Source: Lepas anatifera (Eukaryota; Arthropoda; Thecostraca; Lepadidae). Taken from it: a stretch of 64,000 nt of DNA. The stretch covers positions 124,001 to 188,000 of the forward strand of contig JAOTON010001031.1 in the NCBI GenBank assembly GCA_034440635.1, in the 5' to 3' direction. A program made the position numbers and the translations under genes. Of this stretch, positions 11,414 to 24,467 are shown in pieces; the first letter of the stretch is position 1, and each line of letters opens with the position of its first letter. The notes under the pieces were generated by a model. That model saw nothing but the letters and a program-made list of their open reading frames with translations. It ran no database searches and was not told the origin of the DNA.

Positions 11414-12342
11414 GGCTTCCATGACAGTCTGTTTGGGCGGCAAGATACAAGGGACGTGAGCATCACACTAAATCACACCACCACAAGATGGATGTGACCA
11501 TCACACTAATCCTGCGTCTTGCAGTGCACAAACACATTAGCGGGAGCTCTGTTAAGGTGTCATTTATTGTAACAGTTACGGTGCTTAGCGAGCGGTTTTC
11601 TTTCAACTCCTGCGTTCATGATGGTCGCCAGAGGCCCAGCAGTTCGCGAAAGATCTGTGGAGTTTACTTAAAACCAAATGCTAGTTTGGGTCACTTCGGT
11701 GCACACCTGTTACAACCGGGACAATTTTTGTTTCACTTGGACCTACCTGCTGTATTTATGTTAATAAGAATGCGCTTTCGTAACCCAGTTCTTCCTAGCT
11801 GAAGATGCAGTATGCAGGTGCCTCCTCTCTCGCGGTCTTTTCAACCAGAAGGGGCTTCTTCCCAATGATAAAGCGTGCAGCTTGGACTTTATGGAAGATG
11901 GTGGGGTGGGATCAGGAGATCCAAGTTGCCCCTTGTTGTCAAACAGGACCTCCTCGGGATCATCAAGGCAAAGCGCATTTTTATGCGGCATTTCGATATG
12001 GGGCTGCGGAAACAAATATGACTTGAGGTAACTATGAGTTTTTACCGATGTTTCCGCAATTTGTGACGTTCTGTATAGGAGTTTTAAAGGCCTGACATTT
12101 TCTTCACTGGTTCTTAATCTGTCATGGTAAAGCCTCAAAATCCGCTTTGAAGCTGTGGAGTGGGTTGCATATTTCATTTGAACAATTGATGATTGTTTAA
12201 AATTTATACGGCGAGGCATAAATAAGAAATTAGTGGTTGACGCCTAGTCCGGAAACGCCGCCCAAACGCCGCACGGACTTGAATGGGGTCAAAAGTAGGC
12301 CGCATCACCTACCGGCGTTTCGGCGTGACCCTCACGAGAAGC
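11414..12342. other. unassigned DNA; unrecognised 152-codon frame on minus strand
   Basis: The only frame of note runs on the minus strand from 12219 to 11761 (152 codons, beginning MPRRINFKQSS). It is rich in Ser, Lys, Arg and His, has no signal peptide, membrane segment or motif that I recognise, and shows no obvious promoter or splice context. It could be a chance frame. No function is proposed. Confidence 0.3.
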
Positions 12343-13442
12343 GGAGAGGAGGATCGCAGGATCAGGATCAGGATCAGGATCGCAGCATCAGGATCAGGAT
12401 CAGGATCGCAGCATCATGGATCAGGATCAGGATCGCAGTATCATGGATCAGGATCAGGATCGCAGTGTCATGGATCAGGATCAGGATCGCAGTGTCATGG
12501 ATCAGGATCAGGATCGCAGGATCATGGATCAGGATCAGGATCGCAGCATCATGGATCAGGATCAGGATCGCAGGATCATGGATCAGGATCAGGATCGCAG
12601 TGTCATGGATCAGGATCAGGATCGCAGCATCATGGATCAGGATCAGGATCGCAGGATCATGGATCAGGATCAGGATCGCAGTGTCATGGATCAGGATCAG
12701 GATCGCAGTGTCATGGATCAGGATCAGGATCGCAGGATCATGGATCAGGATCAGGATCGCAGCATCATGGATCAGGATCAGGATCGCAGTATCATGGATC
12801 AGGATCAGGATCGCAGTGTCATGGATCAGGATCAGGATCGCAGTGTCATGGATCAGGATCAGGATCGCAGGATCATGGATCAGGATCAGGATCGCAGCAT
12901 CATGGATCAGGATCAGGATCGCAGGATCATGGATCAGGATCAGGATCGCAGTGTCATGGATCAGGATCAGGATCGCAGCATCAGGGATCAGGATCAGGAT
13001 CGCAGGATCATGGATCAGGATCAGGATCACAGTGTCATGGATCAGGATCAGGATCGCAGTGTCATGGATCAGGATCAGGATCGCAGGATCATGGATCAGG
13101 ATCAGGATCGCAGCATCATGGATCAGGATCAGGATCGCAGGATCATGGATCAGGATCAGGATCGCAGTGTCATGGATCAGGATCAGGATCGCAGTGTCAT
13201 GGATCAGGATCAGGATCGCAGGATCATGGATCAGGATCAGGATCGCAGCATCATGGATCAGGATCAGGATCGCAGGATCATGGATCAGGATCAGGATCGC
13301 AGTGTCATGGATCAGGATCAGGATCGCAGCATCATGGATCAGGATCAGGATCGCAGGATCATGGATCAGGATCAGGATCGCAGTGTCATGGATCAGGATC
13401 AGGATCGCAGTGTCATGGATCAGGATCGCAGGATCGCAGGAT
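12343..13442. repeat. 27-bp minisatellite, 38 units, with higher-order structure
   Basis: The unit is 27 bp: CAG-NN-TCATGGATCAGGATC followed by AGGATCG. Short GGATCA hexamers lead in at 12353-12408. Thirty-eight regular units begin at 12409. Units differ mainly at the two variable bases, giving four classes (CA, TA, TG, GA). The class order repeats every 13 units, so the array is three higher-order repeats starting at 12409, 12760 and 13111 (351 bp apart), the last one unit short. Because 27 is divisible by three, frames of about 400 codons stay open on the plus strand and 218 on the minus strand. These read as Met-Asp-Gln-Asp or Ser-Gly-Ser-Gly repeats and are best seen as artefacts. Confidence 0.95.
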
Positions 13443-14163
13443 CATGGTACGCTTATCGGGTTCCGCTTGCCACTCTGATTTCTGGGCGACCGCCCAGTCC
13501 TATTTTAGGACAAAGTGTGAAGCGGGTGGTTTTGTGTGCGCTCCTTGAAATATTTATCAGCTCAAAGCCCAAAAAGGTAGTGACGGATACAAGGCGGGGG
13601 GCTGTAGGGGGTTAAGCTCCCCTCCCCATCTTTCTCCCCATCTCCGTTCATAAGATACAATTTGATTTACTGCAACAGATCAAGCTTGCTGACCGCTGCC
13701 TGGTTACTGAACCTTTTTTGTTTGTTTGTTTTTTTTTGCTGGGCGACATGGGTTTGCCCCGCCCTGGCGAAATCAACTGGCTGGATCCGCCCCTGACGGT
13801 AACACTAAAAATAGACCGGCAAAAATATCCAAAAGCGACACGGCAGAATCGGCGCGACTAAACGCATAAGCATTAACCTGGCGTCATTTACTGAAACCAG
13901 AAGGTAAATTAAAAGAAGTATGTACCCATAGTCACTAGCGAATCCAGAGTGGGGACCAAAGGGCCATGGGCTCACAAAATGGCGAAATTTTTGTAAATTT
14001 TCTTCAAAAACACTGTTTTTACGATTTTTCCGAGTTGCCCCCTCCCCCAACTGCGCTCCTCCGTTCGCCAGTGCCAACAATAGGCTCTTGCTGAGACGTC
14101 GATTTATGGCTTACCGAAGCTCATCCTTCACTCGTGTTCCTCTTTACATACATGGTGGTGGGT
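13443..14163. other. non-coding DNA with MITE relics
   Basis: Two probable relics: an end TGGCTGGATCCGCCCCTGAC at about 13776-13797, and a segment at 13935-14075 with CGAATCCAGAGTGGGG on the left, an interior AAAAACACTGTTTTTACGA, and CCGTTCGCCAGTG on the right. No gene seen. Confidence 0.4.
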
Positions 14164-14430
14164 CATAAGTGGACCCATGATTGCCAATTGAGGGGGCACC
14201 ATCTGGACCAGGGGCACCACTTTTGGATGGGAATACGTATCAGGTAGCCACTAAATCTTACCGTGGGGCGCCGATACTCACATCCTGGGAGGGGGATGGG
14301 AAGCGACATTTCAGGAGGGCTCCATGGACTTTCCTGGGGGCGCCGTGACTTTTTCAGGGGGCACCAAGGGTCGATCAGGGGAGTTAAGTACCTACCCCCT
14401 TGCCCTTCCCCCCCACTGGATCTTCCTATG
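14164..14430 (-). mobile_element. GGATCC-type MITE, longer form
   Basis: Aligns in inverse orientation with the 277-bp element at 50041-50317 across blocks such as CCATCTGGACCAGGGGCACC, CACTAAAT, ACATCCTGGGAGG and GAAGCGACATTTCAGG. The right end ACTGGATCTTCCTATG matches the family terminus. Flanking 8-mers do not match, so this copy is older. Confidence 0.65.
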
Positions 14431-16424
14431 CTGCTTGTTTGAAGACCCGTGTCTGTAAAAGAACATCATGTAAATCATTTGTTTGGAATTCCTTGCTTAT
14501 GAAATGGTACAACAAAACTAGGCTTTGTGGACTCATTGCTAAAATCAGCATCACTCCTCACTCCTGATAAACCCAGCCAAGAATACACAAACCGAAACAG
14601 AAATTTAGAACCGAAAGAACAATTGCTCGGCCTGCAACCGGTCTTATCTTCTATTTGAAGCGTCTCCTGAACGCAGGAGCCCAATGCATGCCCCGCAGCA
14701 GTGCGAGCGCACGAGCGCGAGGGCGTCGCATGACATTTTCCCATCCCTGGCTCTCGTCAGTTATTGAGAAGTATCGAGAGGGGTGGGTGTCGGTCGGTCA
14801 GTGGGTGTGAGTCCTTTCAAAGGTCGTGAGTTGTAGGTTGTTTGTTGCTTGCAAAGTGTAGGAAATGTGATGAATCTTTTCTGGTGCGATTAACTTCACC
14901 CTGCTCTGCAACCATAGGTGACGAACATAGACCAAACAGCAGGCCGGACACTACCATGTGCACCGTGGAGGCCTTTTTTCTTTTAGCTGCTTTGGTGAGT
15001 ACCTGCTGGTTTTTGCATGTAGGTGAACTCTGAGAACATGTCAACGCTGGTCTGCCGGGTCCCACCGTTACCGTTGTGTTTTACCACCGGTGTTTTGTAG
15101 CTGCCAGGGCTGCGCCTCAGGGGGATGGAGGACGCATGCGCTCAACTTGGGCTGGAGAAGGGAAGTTCCAAACAACTTAAATGGAGGTCGCTGGAGGCGC
15201 GGTCCCTGGGGGAGGGGGAGAGTGTCAAGGTCATGAACCCCTCAAAGGCAATCATTTGTCCCCCAAAGCTCTGCGAAAAAAACGTTATTTTTGGCTACGA
15301 GCTATTTGGCTACGACCGTCCCGGAAAAATAGGTGGGGGAGGGCTCTCTCTAGTGCGGGTCTTCAACCAGTTTTTTACCAGTTGAAACCGGCTGACTAAA
15401 ACCCAGGTGGCAAAAAGTAGCCAAAAGTCAAACCAGTTGAATATCAACTGTTGCTTCACCCAAGAAAGTTGCGCCACGCCCTGCCCTTCCCTCCCTCCTC
15501 ACCAGAGTACCGACCTAATTGATCCCTCCCAAAACCCAGACCTGGACCCGCCACTGCCCTGCCTAGCACAGGGCGTGAGCTGCGCATTCAACATCAAAGC
15601 GTGCGCCGCCCCTCTCCCCGAGCAGGGAACACGCTACTGCTCGACAGCCGCTCTGACGGGAGAGTGAGGATCCGCGTGTAGTGATTGTTTGTGCCGCCTC
15701 TCCGTATACTGGCGGCCCTGCTGATGCCTGGGGCGATGTAGAGGGTGGAGCTGGCGGCGCGGAGGCTGAAAGCTGGGGCATCAGCGTGTTTTCAGTGTTT
15801 AAGATGTTGTCGGAAAACGTTTTAAACATTGAGAACAGGCGGGCCAAGGCTTCATGTCGCAATGAAGTACGATTTTGAGACATGGTTTTGGTGGTATTAC
15901 ATGTAGAAAGCATTGGCGGAATGCCGTCTCGAGGCGAGCTAAGAATGCAGCATTTGTGGGGGACAGAACAGATGTGGGTAACTAAGTCCGTGGTAAATGT
16001 TTACCAGATGTCGGTTTTTATAACCAGTAATATCACTGGCAGGTCTCTAATTTTCGAATTCTAGATAGGTATGTCAATTACTGTCGTATACCAATGTGTA
16101 TATGAGGGGTATGGATCAGGGGTATGGTGTTATATCTTGAACGATCTCTTGAGGCGTCTGAACACCGTCAATTAAACGTTTAAATAGGTAGTGTTAACAT
16201 ATCTTTTCATTTTTGCGGTTTTCATTTCAAGGGTTTTGGATTGATTTTTCGCTCTTTCACAGGCCTGTGATAATGCTAAAAAATGACCATGGTATTATGC
16301 AATCACATTTTATTGCCGTGGCTATTTACATTATTTTACATTTCAGCACCCCCAATAATTTTCAAAAATATACGCCCTTGGTGTGTATTTTGGTGTTTCG
16401 ATTGCAGTATTCTCTTCCTACTTG
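14431..16424. other. unassigned non-coding DNA
   Basis: No gene or clear repeat. Several frames of 60-116 codons exist in the GC-richer stretch 15100-15900 but none shows a recognisable domain. A minus-strand 116-codon frame at 15563-15913 is Ala/Ser/Thr/Pro-rich. Confidence 0.4.
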
Positions 16425-16515
16425 CCCATCACCACCCAGTCCCCACCAGTACCCACCAATCCCCATCTATTCCCCAGCAATCACCTCTCAATCCCATCCC
16501 ACACTGAGAGAAAAA
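16425..16515 (-). repeat. decayed (TCCCCACCAA)n tract
   Basis: Imperfect repeats of CCCCACC and CCCATC ending in CACACTGAGAGAAAAATT. The same tract and the same AGTGCAGTCCC/CTGAGAGAAA junction recur at about 18546-18625 next to a tRNA-SINE, so this is probably a detached tail of that repeat. Confidence 0.55.
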
Positions 16516-18545
16516 TTGAGTCCTTTTGGATAAACTGAGTCGGTGCTGAAAGCGAGTCTGGATTCTGGTGTCAAACTCGGTTGGAATGCAGGCAGAATCA
16601 GGCTCATTGTATTCCCATCGCAGACTCAATGTAATCTCTTGGATTAGATTGAGTCTAGCACGTAGTGTTTTCTGATGCTCATAGAGTGATCACCGTAAGC
16701 TCGGGAATAAAATTTCTGATGACTGGTTTCAAATGATTCTTTGCTCGTTATAGAAAAACTCCACGACATCAATGTATTCCATCAGTAAAATCGTCAGGGA
16801 ATCATTATATTCCAGCTCTCCACGAGACATGGTTTAGAAAAATATGCCCCTCCACTCAACACGGCAACTGAATTCGATGCAAGCCTCAAATGAAACCGCC
16901 TATTTTGAGTCTGCATTTGGCATAAAATTAGTCTAGTAGCAAAACTGATGCTGGTATAATTGTAGTCTGTGTGGCATACTTTGAGTCGTGCCTGGAGTTT
17001 CATTGGGTTCACGAGATGTTTCTCGTTAGTCTTCGTGTTTTTTTCTTAAATTGAAACTTTCTGTTCAGATGTTACTTATCGTGCTGTTGTGGCCTTGCTA
17101 TTACATTAACTTTGTTTAATGATAATGAGGGTAATTCATTTTTTACCGCAGTCTACTTCAGCCTCAAGAAAAGATGACATAATCATAACTTTGTGTTAGG
17201 ACACAAACATTAAATAACAATCACGTTCACCATTTCTTCGGACACACATGAAATGCCTTTAATGAACAGTCCTCTCCCATATCGTCCAGAAGCTTACACT
17301 TCAAGCACATGCCACTGTCGTCAGAGATAGCAGCCCTCGTTTACTTTGGATATATAGATATAATTGTATACATGTTTGCTTCAAAGCATTTCGTCATGGC
17401 TGAACAATTCTCATTCTGTGCACGATGTACAGAATGAGACTTACCTCTGTCCAGCGATGGACGTGCGTTCAGAGGCTCCTGTGAAAATCCGTCCAATCTT
17501 TTTTAAGCGCCCCTAATCTGTGCTCTGAGTGAGCTGAACACGATCTTTTAGAACCCGTGGGTGACTGTATCCAACAGTAACAGATGCTTCTCACTACTTC
17601 ATCAACTTTGCATAGCAAGGGCTGTTCTGCGCGGCCAAACTTAGAGCTTCAGTGCATGTTGTCGTCCTCTAGCTGACACACATGGACTCCTGGTTTTGGC
17701 CACCAGTACAATGAGTGCCTGAACCGTCGCAGCCCCAGTATGCTTCTTCACTCTCGCTAGCTCTCAGCGGAGTCTGTCGGTCATCAGACTCAGCTTAAGC
17801 TTCTCCTCTTGATCCGTTATCACCGCTAAGCCTGTCGATGTGGCTTCTCCCGTAAACCATGCCAAATGAAGAGAGACTTGTTCAGGCCCCTCAGGTCAAA
17901 ACCGGAGTTGGATCGATGTAGAAGCACGCACCAGCGTAAAGTGAAAAGGGTCAGCTATTCCTCTCAAATTTCGCTCGGATCACGACGCCAAAGCTTTGTG
18001 GCCAGCTCTGCGTGCAATGGCAGGAACACTGAAGATGGCGTGAAACGGCGAGTAAGTTTTCTCAATCACGGGTCGAGCACGCGCACGCAATCTCCGGATA
18101 CGCTTTGACATGGGATCAAAATACACGGGGATTCGAATGATTCTGCAGCTAAAGCTCCCATATTCCTGGTTATTTCTGGTGACAGCATATATTGATTCCT
18201 AGTATAAAATGAAACTTTGAAGTGGATATTAATAGCGCTTTGAATTTCGCGGCTAGAATAGGTCGAGCACCTATGGTAAAATGATGCTTTGTGGTATAAA
18301 AAAGATCCCACTTGTAATACCATATTGGTATCATATTAAGCTTCTTGCCACCGTGTTTAGAAGCCGAGAATCATTTTAAGCTGTCAAGGCCTACAAAAAC
18401 ACTTCCTGTGCTGGAATTATGCTGGGAAGAGGATCTAATGAGAGCAAGCATGCTCAAATGATCCTTTAATAAGGTTTCATGGTATCATTTTATGCTCAAG
18501 CAGACCGTGATTCCGGATTTAATAGAGCACATAGGATTAAAAATT
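16516..18545. other. unassigned non-coding DNA
   Basis: About 2 kb with no recognisable gene or repeat. A phrase close to TGAGTC recurs through 16520-16990 (for example 16517, 16550, 16624, 16646, 16904, 16981), loosely spaced. Confidence 0.4.
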
Positions 18546-18625
18546 TCTCTCAGTGCAGTCCCATCCAGTCCCCACCAACCCCCACCTTTTCCCCACCAAT
18601 TCCCACCTAATCCCAACCCAGTCCG
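18546..18625 (-). repeat. C-rich tandem tail (CCCCACCAA)n
   Basis: A short array of CCCACCTTTTCCCCACCAAT-like units at the 3' side of the minus-strand SINE that follows. It matches the tract at 16425-16515. Confidence 0.6.
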
Positions 18626-18856
18626 GGTGTGCCGCTGGTCCGCCTCGTGTTACCCATATTGGACAGTGGGCAGGTAACTGTTTTTTTGCTAATCCACAAA
18701 CCAACTGCTCAGGTCGTATGGCGGTGTCAACTCTTTCCCCTTTGGAAAGGTTTCCTGGGAGCCAAATTGTTCCCTGCTCAGAGAATCCGCCGGGCCTTGA
18801 ACCCGGGTCGGCCGTGTGGGAAGCGAGCACGCTAACCACTGCACCGTCACTGCGAT
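18626..18856 (-). mobile_element. tRNA-derived SINE, family B, copy 1
   Basis: On the minus strand the tRNA-like head occupies 18787-18856, with an A-box GTGCAGTGGTTAGCGTGC and a B-box GGGTTCAAGGCCC. The body that follows reads GAAAGAGTTGACACCGCC and GAGCAGTTGGT. It aligns with the family B copy at 45715-45889. The tail meets the C-rich tandem tract. It is a pol III-type retroposon with no protein product. Confidence 0.8.
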
Positions 18857-20048
18857 CTTCCCCTTTGTGCATTGTTAAACATCATTAATTACTGTCATGA
18901 AAATGACTGTCCTTTACTCTGTGCATGGTGCGGGCCTTGTCCGGTATTGTGGCTGCATCATTGGTGGCTGTTGAGAGGCGTTAATGATGCACAAACGATG
19001 GGTTTGATGGAGGAAGGTGAAGTATTCAATACACTAATCCCACGAGTGGGAACAAACAGAACAGCCTAGCTTGCTCCCCTCACTCTTGAAGCCTTGAAGT
19101 TGGAATGCCATGAAATTCCGAGCAAGTATGTTTTAATAAGTTTAAATACCAGCGATGTATTTAGTGATCTGTACCAAAGGAAGATGACGACGGTTTCATG
19201 CGAAACTCACCTTGTTGCCTGTTTGTTCGCGTTTGCCGAGGGACAGCCGTTTCTTTTTCCAAAAACTACCTTCAACATTTCTCAATTCCAGGTGTCTAAA
19301 AATTTGCCGATCTACCTACGCCGTCGGCGACCCTATCATCTTTTGGTTGGCGACCCAGCAACCGTCTCAAACTCTGATTCCATCTGTTTCCGCATGATTT
19401 TAGCTTCCACCATCCGCTCCTGCTTCTAAATATGCTTACCCTCTCTACTGTCTCCACCCATCATCGTAATACATACAGTGCCCATCAAAATCTATTAGAT
19501 GAAGTCTGCCAGTTCCTTTGGCCAAGAATGGGCAGAATCTACTTCGACAAAGAGCCAAGTTAGCCTTCGTTTCCCGGCTTGTTTGGCGTTTCTGAAAGAC
19601 AGCTTGGCTACAACGGGGCATCTTTGGCCGATTACATCTGGTATCATCACTGCCCTTAGTTGCTGGTAGTCTATGCTAGTTATGTTTATTCTTATTACAA
19701 TTTTTGGTTCCAGTTTTATGAAAAACGACTGAAATCACCTGGTACTTTAGATGATGCCATCTCCTGTACCGTATTTGTGTACTATTTTTAAGTTCAAACT
19801 AGAATGTACTAGAATCCGTCGCGAGTCGGTACCAAGTCGGTGATTTTCATTTTTTCAATAAGCGACCAAAGGGCGACCAAGTCGGCCGAAACCGCCGACT
19901 TGCGTGGTCGCCTGGTCGCCGGTGGTCGCCCTGGTACATTTTCGGTATCTGCGGCCTTCAGAACGAGCGCGGCGCCGGCTGCCGCTAATATTATTGTATT
20001 CTTGTTGAAAGCAGTGGGCGCCGTTTTTGACAACCGGTGTTCAATTTG
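18857..20048. other. unassigned DNA with GGCGACC-rich patch
   Basis: No gene found. At 19318-19375 and 19800-19945 the string GGCGACC or its complement recurs, with CAAGTCGG and CCGCCGAC around it, suggesting a decayed tandem or inverted repeat. A similar phrase (CGGCGACCA) occurs at about 23319 and 23351. Confidence 0.35.
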
Positions 20049-21069
20049 TTAAATCCAAGGGGTTAAATCAAGATGTGCGTTTATCATAGACGGTCCGTGC
20101 AATCTAGGTGGGTTTTGGAGTCTACTTGCAATGATGTTTCCTTGTTTTGCTTTTACCGCGAAAAGTCCCAGAAGGAAAAAACTTGAATACCAGTGGTGCA
20201 TGTTTAAACTCTTTCCAACCACAATCACGCTAAAATGCCATCGTAAACATTGTTCTATAGTCACACATTCCCAAGGGCGTGGATTTCCTCAACGATTTTT
20301 TGGGGTGCCTAATTATGAGACTATCCATAACAAGTATAGTGTTTTTGATACCACCATGTTCTTGCCTTATAGCTGGACATATAACTGGGTGACCAAGTAG
20401 GCCTGTTATTTAACGATTTTAAAGTCCCTGAAATGAGAAATAGGAAAATTTGAAGGATACTCTTAGTATGCACAGAAAATAACTTGAGCTTTCATTTGGG
20501 GTGCCACAGCAGTGACAGGTCCAAGGGATCCCTGAACTCGAGTTCAGGACCCCTTAAGTTTGAAAGGATTAAGGGCGGCCCGAGGAAAAGGTTACCCCCA
20601 AAACTGATTAAACCAGGTCTGTGGGGCAGAAAATACCTTGCTACTGCCCCCACCTCTAGAATACAAATGATGGGGCTACCAATGGAGCTTTGAAGTTTAG
20701 AAGCTGTGAAAATGACATTAAAGGTGTTGAAAACAGGTTTTGTTGTGCTAGGTTGGCTCGCATCATGTTCTGTATGGCCATATGTCTTGGTCTGTATATA
20801 TTATTATCTCAAGTGGCAATATAAATCAAATATTAAAAAAATTGTTTCCCTAGGTATCTATTAATTTATTTTGTATATGACTAGTGTTTTATTTACACAG
20901 ATGCACCAAGACATATGAATGATCATAATAAACATGTTGAGCTTCAATATTTGAAGCAGGGTATAAAGTATGATTTCCTGTTTCTGCTTCAAAGATAAAT
21001 GCCCTCTAAAATTTTAAGAACAGAAATAAGCCAGGTAGAAAGACAAAAAGTTTGTTTCATGGCCCAAAA
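20049..21069. other. unassigned AT-rich DNA
   Basis: No gene or structured repeat recognised. Confidence 0.45.
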
Positions 21070-21160
21070 TATTGTTCTGGAAAATGGTCTCAAGCATTCC
21101 CATCATTGGGAATGGGTGTTCCCATCTATGGGTCAAGCATTCCCATTTATGGCACTGTTA
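21070..21160. repeat. palindromic CATTCCCATNNNTGGGAAT-type units
   Basis: Units such as TTCCCATCATTGGGAA, TTCCCATCTATGGG and TTCCCATTTATGG are self-complementary and spaced about 25 bp apart. Similar units form arrays at 31340-31440 and 32497-32650. Confidence 0.55.
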
Positions 21161-24100
21161 CCATTTTTAAGTCACACCAACCACAGTTTTTCCCACTTAT
21201 TGATGATGATAGCCACCCTTTTGGGTGAAGTGTGCCCTTTGGGTTGACAGCATGCAATCTCAGAGGACTGCCCCTTACTAAAATCCTAGATCCATCACTG
21301 TGCATTGGTACCCCATAAGGGATATAAATGTGCATTCCTGCACAGCACAAAGATGTGATAAACCATTTCCAATTCTCCAGAAGATTCCACTGCAAGGACA
21401 ATGGTCCAATCCAAGTCTGCCAAACATAGAATAAGCTGTGTCTCTTGCACAGATGGATGCACACTGGGTGATTAGGGTGTGTGTGTATGTTTTTTAACTG
21501 ACTGATTATATGCATCCAAGTTTCTGATAATGTCTTGCATTTTTTTGTCACAAGAAAGTTGACTCCTTTTGTTTTCTCTAGTATGGATGAAATATGGAAG
21601 CACTGCCACAGAGGTACAGCAGAAATATCACAGAGAGATTGTGTCCGCCACAAAAGAACAGGTTGCTGAAATGCAAACTGTTCTTCTCAGTACCCAGTCC
21701 TGGTCCAAATGGGTCATCAGCAACTATTCTGCAATTTTTTTAGTCCTGATTATTAATGCTAAAATGCATCAATTAAGAGCTTTGGAAATAGTTATCATGG
21801 GAATGATGTCATGCAAAGAAAACAAGGTTATTCCCAAAAGACAGCATTGCTATTGCTTTGAGTAGAACCATGTTCAACAATAGAGCGAAAATTGGGCCTC
21901 ATCTTAGCAATGGTTGATATTTTCCACTGCACTTCTGAGGAAATGTTGCCAATGAATCATGTTTGAATTATTTATTTGAAACGTTACAGGAATTTATCTG
22001 ATTTGTGGCGCTGCAAGGTGAAGAATCACAAGTATTTCACGACGCATGTATGCACATGAAAAATGTTTTTATCTAGTTAAATGAAATATCGGAACTGTTT
22101 CTGAGGCTCTTTTTTAAGGTGCTGCAAACCCTTTCATTTGTCTCTAAGATAAGGCCTAACAATTTTTCACATGGATGGACAACAACAATGGTGCATTAAT
22201 GGTGAACAACAATGGTGCATTAATCATGGTTGTATCTTGCTTGGTATAGAAATGATGGGCGAAAATATTAATGCCCAGGGGTGCTGCCACGGAATTTTTA
22301 CAGGGGAACGGACCCGGGCTGGTGCTGACTGGGGCAGGGGAATTGTGAGCATATTTGGTAACTGACAGCATTAATGACGATGAACCGAAAATTTTGGGGA
22401 GACGTCCCCCCTGGTTGGCCAACAGGGGGATGCGTAGGTACCCCGTCCCCCGCTTTCGGCGCCCATTTAATTGCCCTTGTGTACGGGCAGCATATCATCG
22501 TTGACCTCGATTGACCTCCAAACAGACTTAGCCTAAGCTTAGTGGACACTATCGATACGTATTCATGGCTGCGTAGTGCGTATAAATGACTGATCACTAT
22601 CCAATATTGGCTTTTAGGTCCGACATATCACGCCCAAAGCGAGCGTTCTTCCTATTATAACTTGAAGCTACGTGATAACATCCCCAATATTAAGTGTCCT
22701 GTTGCGCCCTAGCCTTTGACCCGATATGAAAATGGATGTTGCTTTAGTGAAAGAGCTGGTCGGGCTCTGTCGAATAGCGTTGAGAAAGTGGTTCCGGCTA
22801 TTTTGCGTACGGAGATAAGCAAGGTTTTATAGAGCACTGCATTTGATACATTTTGACGTATATGAATTTTTCCCCTCTGGTGACCACAGCATTGACCTTA
22901 CGCAAAAATTCCGGGAGTAACGCCGATTGCATTTCCGACGCCCTTTTGATCGCTTTTTCCGCTTCCATCTTTCTTTGTTTCTGAGATCAATGGTGTCATT
23001 TTCAACCCCCTCCCACTAGGGGGGTTCATAGGTGATTCATGCTGGTCACCGGGGCTAGGGTTAAGGGCCAGCATGTATAATTTTGTTACTTTCAGATCAT
23101 AACTTTGACTTTAATACTGAATTATAATCTCATGAAATCACTTAGGTAATGACTTGATTCTTGCTTAGGTCATCGATATCGAGAGACCCGATCTATATTT
23201 TTTAGTTTTTTATATCTATATTTTATCGGAACCTTCCCCATTGCACTCGCCAGTGCTTCCCTATAGCCATATTTATACCACTTTTAAGACCGATTTTGTA
23301 ATACATGTAGCATTAGGTTCGGCGACCATCGACGAAGCTTGGATTTTAGTCGGCGACCACAAGCTCACTTTTTTAGACCCCTGCTCAATTCAGCCGCGGC
23401 AAATGTTATCACGCCGCCATATGGCGCATCTGCAGTTATGAAGCCCGCGAGAATGACCCTTAATGCCCACCAGCGGGCCATATATGGTCTAATATCCGGT
23501 CATAACCAGAAATAAGGTGGTGGTCGTAGGCGCCAGGGCGGTAAGATGCCAAATTGGTCGCCGTGGGACTGGGGTTTGAGCAGTGGCGTTGTCAGGAGAG
23601 GGGATGGCAGGGGCGGATCCAGGGGACAAACCAAGGTTTTTACCTAAAGCGTACCGTTTTCGCTGCTTTACTTGAAAATACTGCTTTTCACGATTTTGAC
23701 GCAGTTTCCCCAACCCTAAAAAGCAGCGTGATATCGCACGAGAGGGTGCCATTGGGCCATGACATTCGCCGCCATTTCGTAAGGATACATAAAGGAAACG
23801 TTGGGGGCCGATGCTGGTTACTTGGAAATGCTTTATTGTGAAATGAATGGCCACGCTCCCGGGCCAGTGGTGGACATGTCGACTGGTAGGACATGACGCA
23901 GGCTGCTTGGACTTGTGCAGAAAAGAGCTTAAGGCATGCCGCAAAGATTTGAGAAGGATTAGGAGCATAGTTTTGATGCTTTTGTATGATCTGTTCTTCT
24001 TTCCCTTGTTTGTCTGTTGCTTGGTTTTACCCTTTTTGATCGCGTTAGGTCATTAATAGGGTTTTTAAATATTTAAGATTGCCTTCTTTCGACCTAAGGT

Positions 24101-24467
24101 GCTTTCAGACTGATATTTTTTGCCTTTTTGGCTGGTGGTTTATCGGAAGAGTGGGTTTATTCCGGTAGGTTTTATTTATTTCATCACTTTTACTTCTGCC
24201 TTATCATCATTGTAGGGTATTAGGTCACTCCCATGATACTTGAAGCGATTTTTGGCTACCTACCTTCAGTAGGCTTTTCAAGAACTTCTTTATTTCTTGC
24301 CTCCTAAGGAATACGAAGAGTGAACCCCGTGGGCTTAATCAACGTTGAAGTTATTTTTCTGAAGCTGCAAACGTTCGGTTTGACTCACAGTGACTTCTGT
24401 TTTAGCACATCTTCCTTCACACTGAATCACAGCTAACAACCTATTTTCTGTTAGTTCCAACGCATTT
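21161..24467. other. unassigned non-coding DNA with scattered MITE relics
   Basis: A 3.3-kb stretch without a recognisable gene. The phrase GAACAACAATGGTGCATTAAT is nearly duplicated in tandem at about 22175-22225. A GC-rich relic lies at 22276-22466, with GGGGAGACGTCCCCCC inside. Another relic begins at 23605 with GGGGCGGATCCAGGGG, a typical MITE terminus. Frames of 95-168 codons overlap each other on both strands and have no known domain. Confidence 0.4.

Noticed and set aside
12343..13442. CRISPR array
   Set aside because: Units are contiguous with no unique spacers, and the context is an animal genome.
12237..13615. Frames of about 400 codons as a repeat-protein gene
   Set aside because: They are produced by a 27-bp minisatellite, are open in several frames at once, and have no unique flanking domain or gene context.
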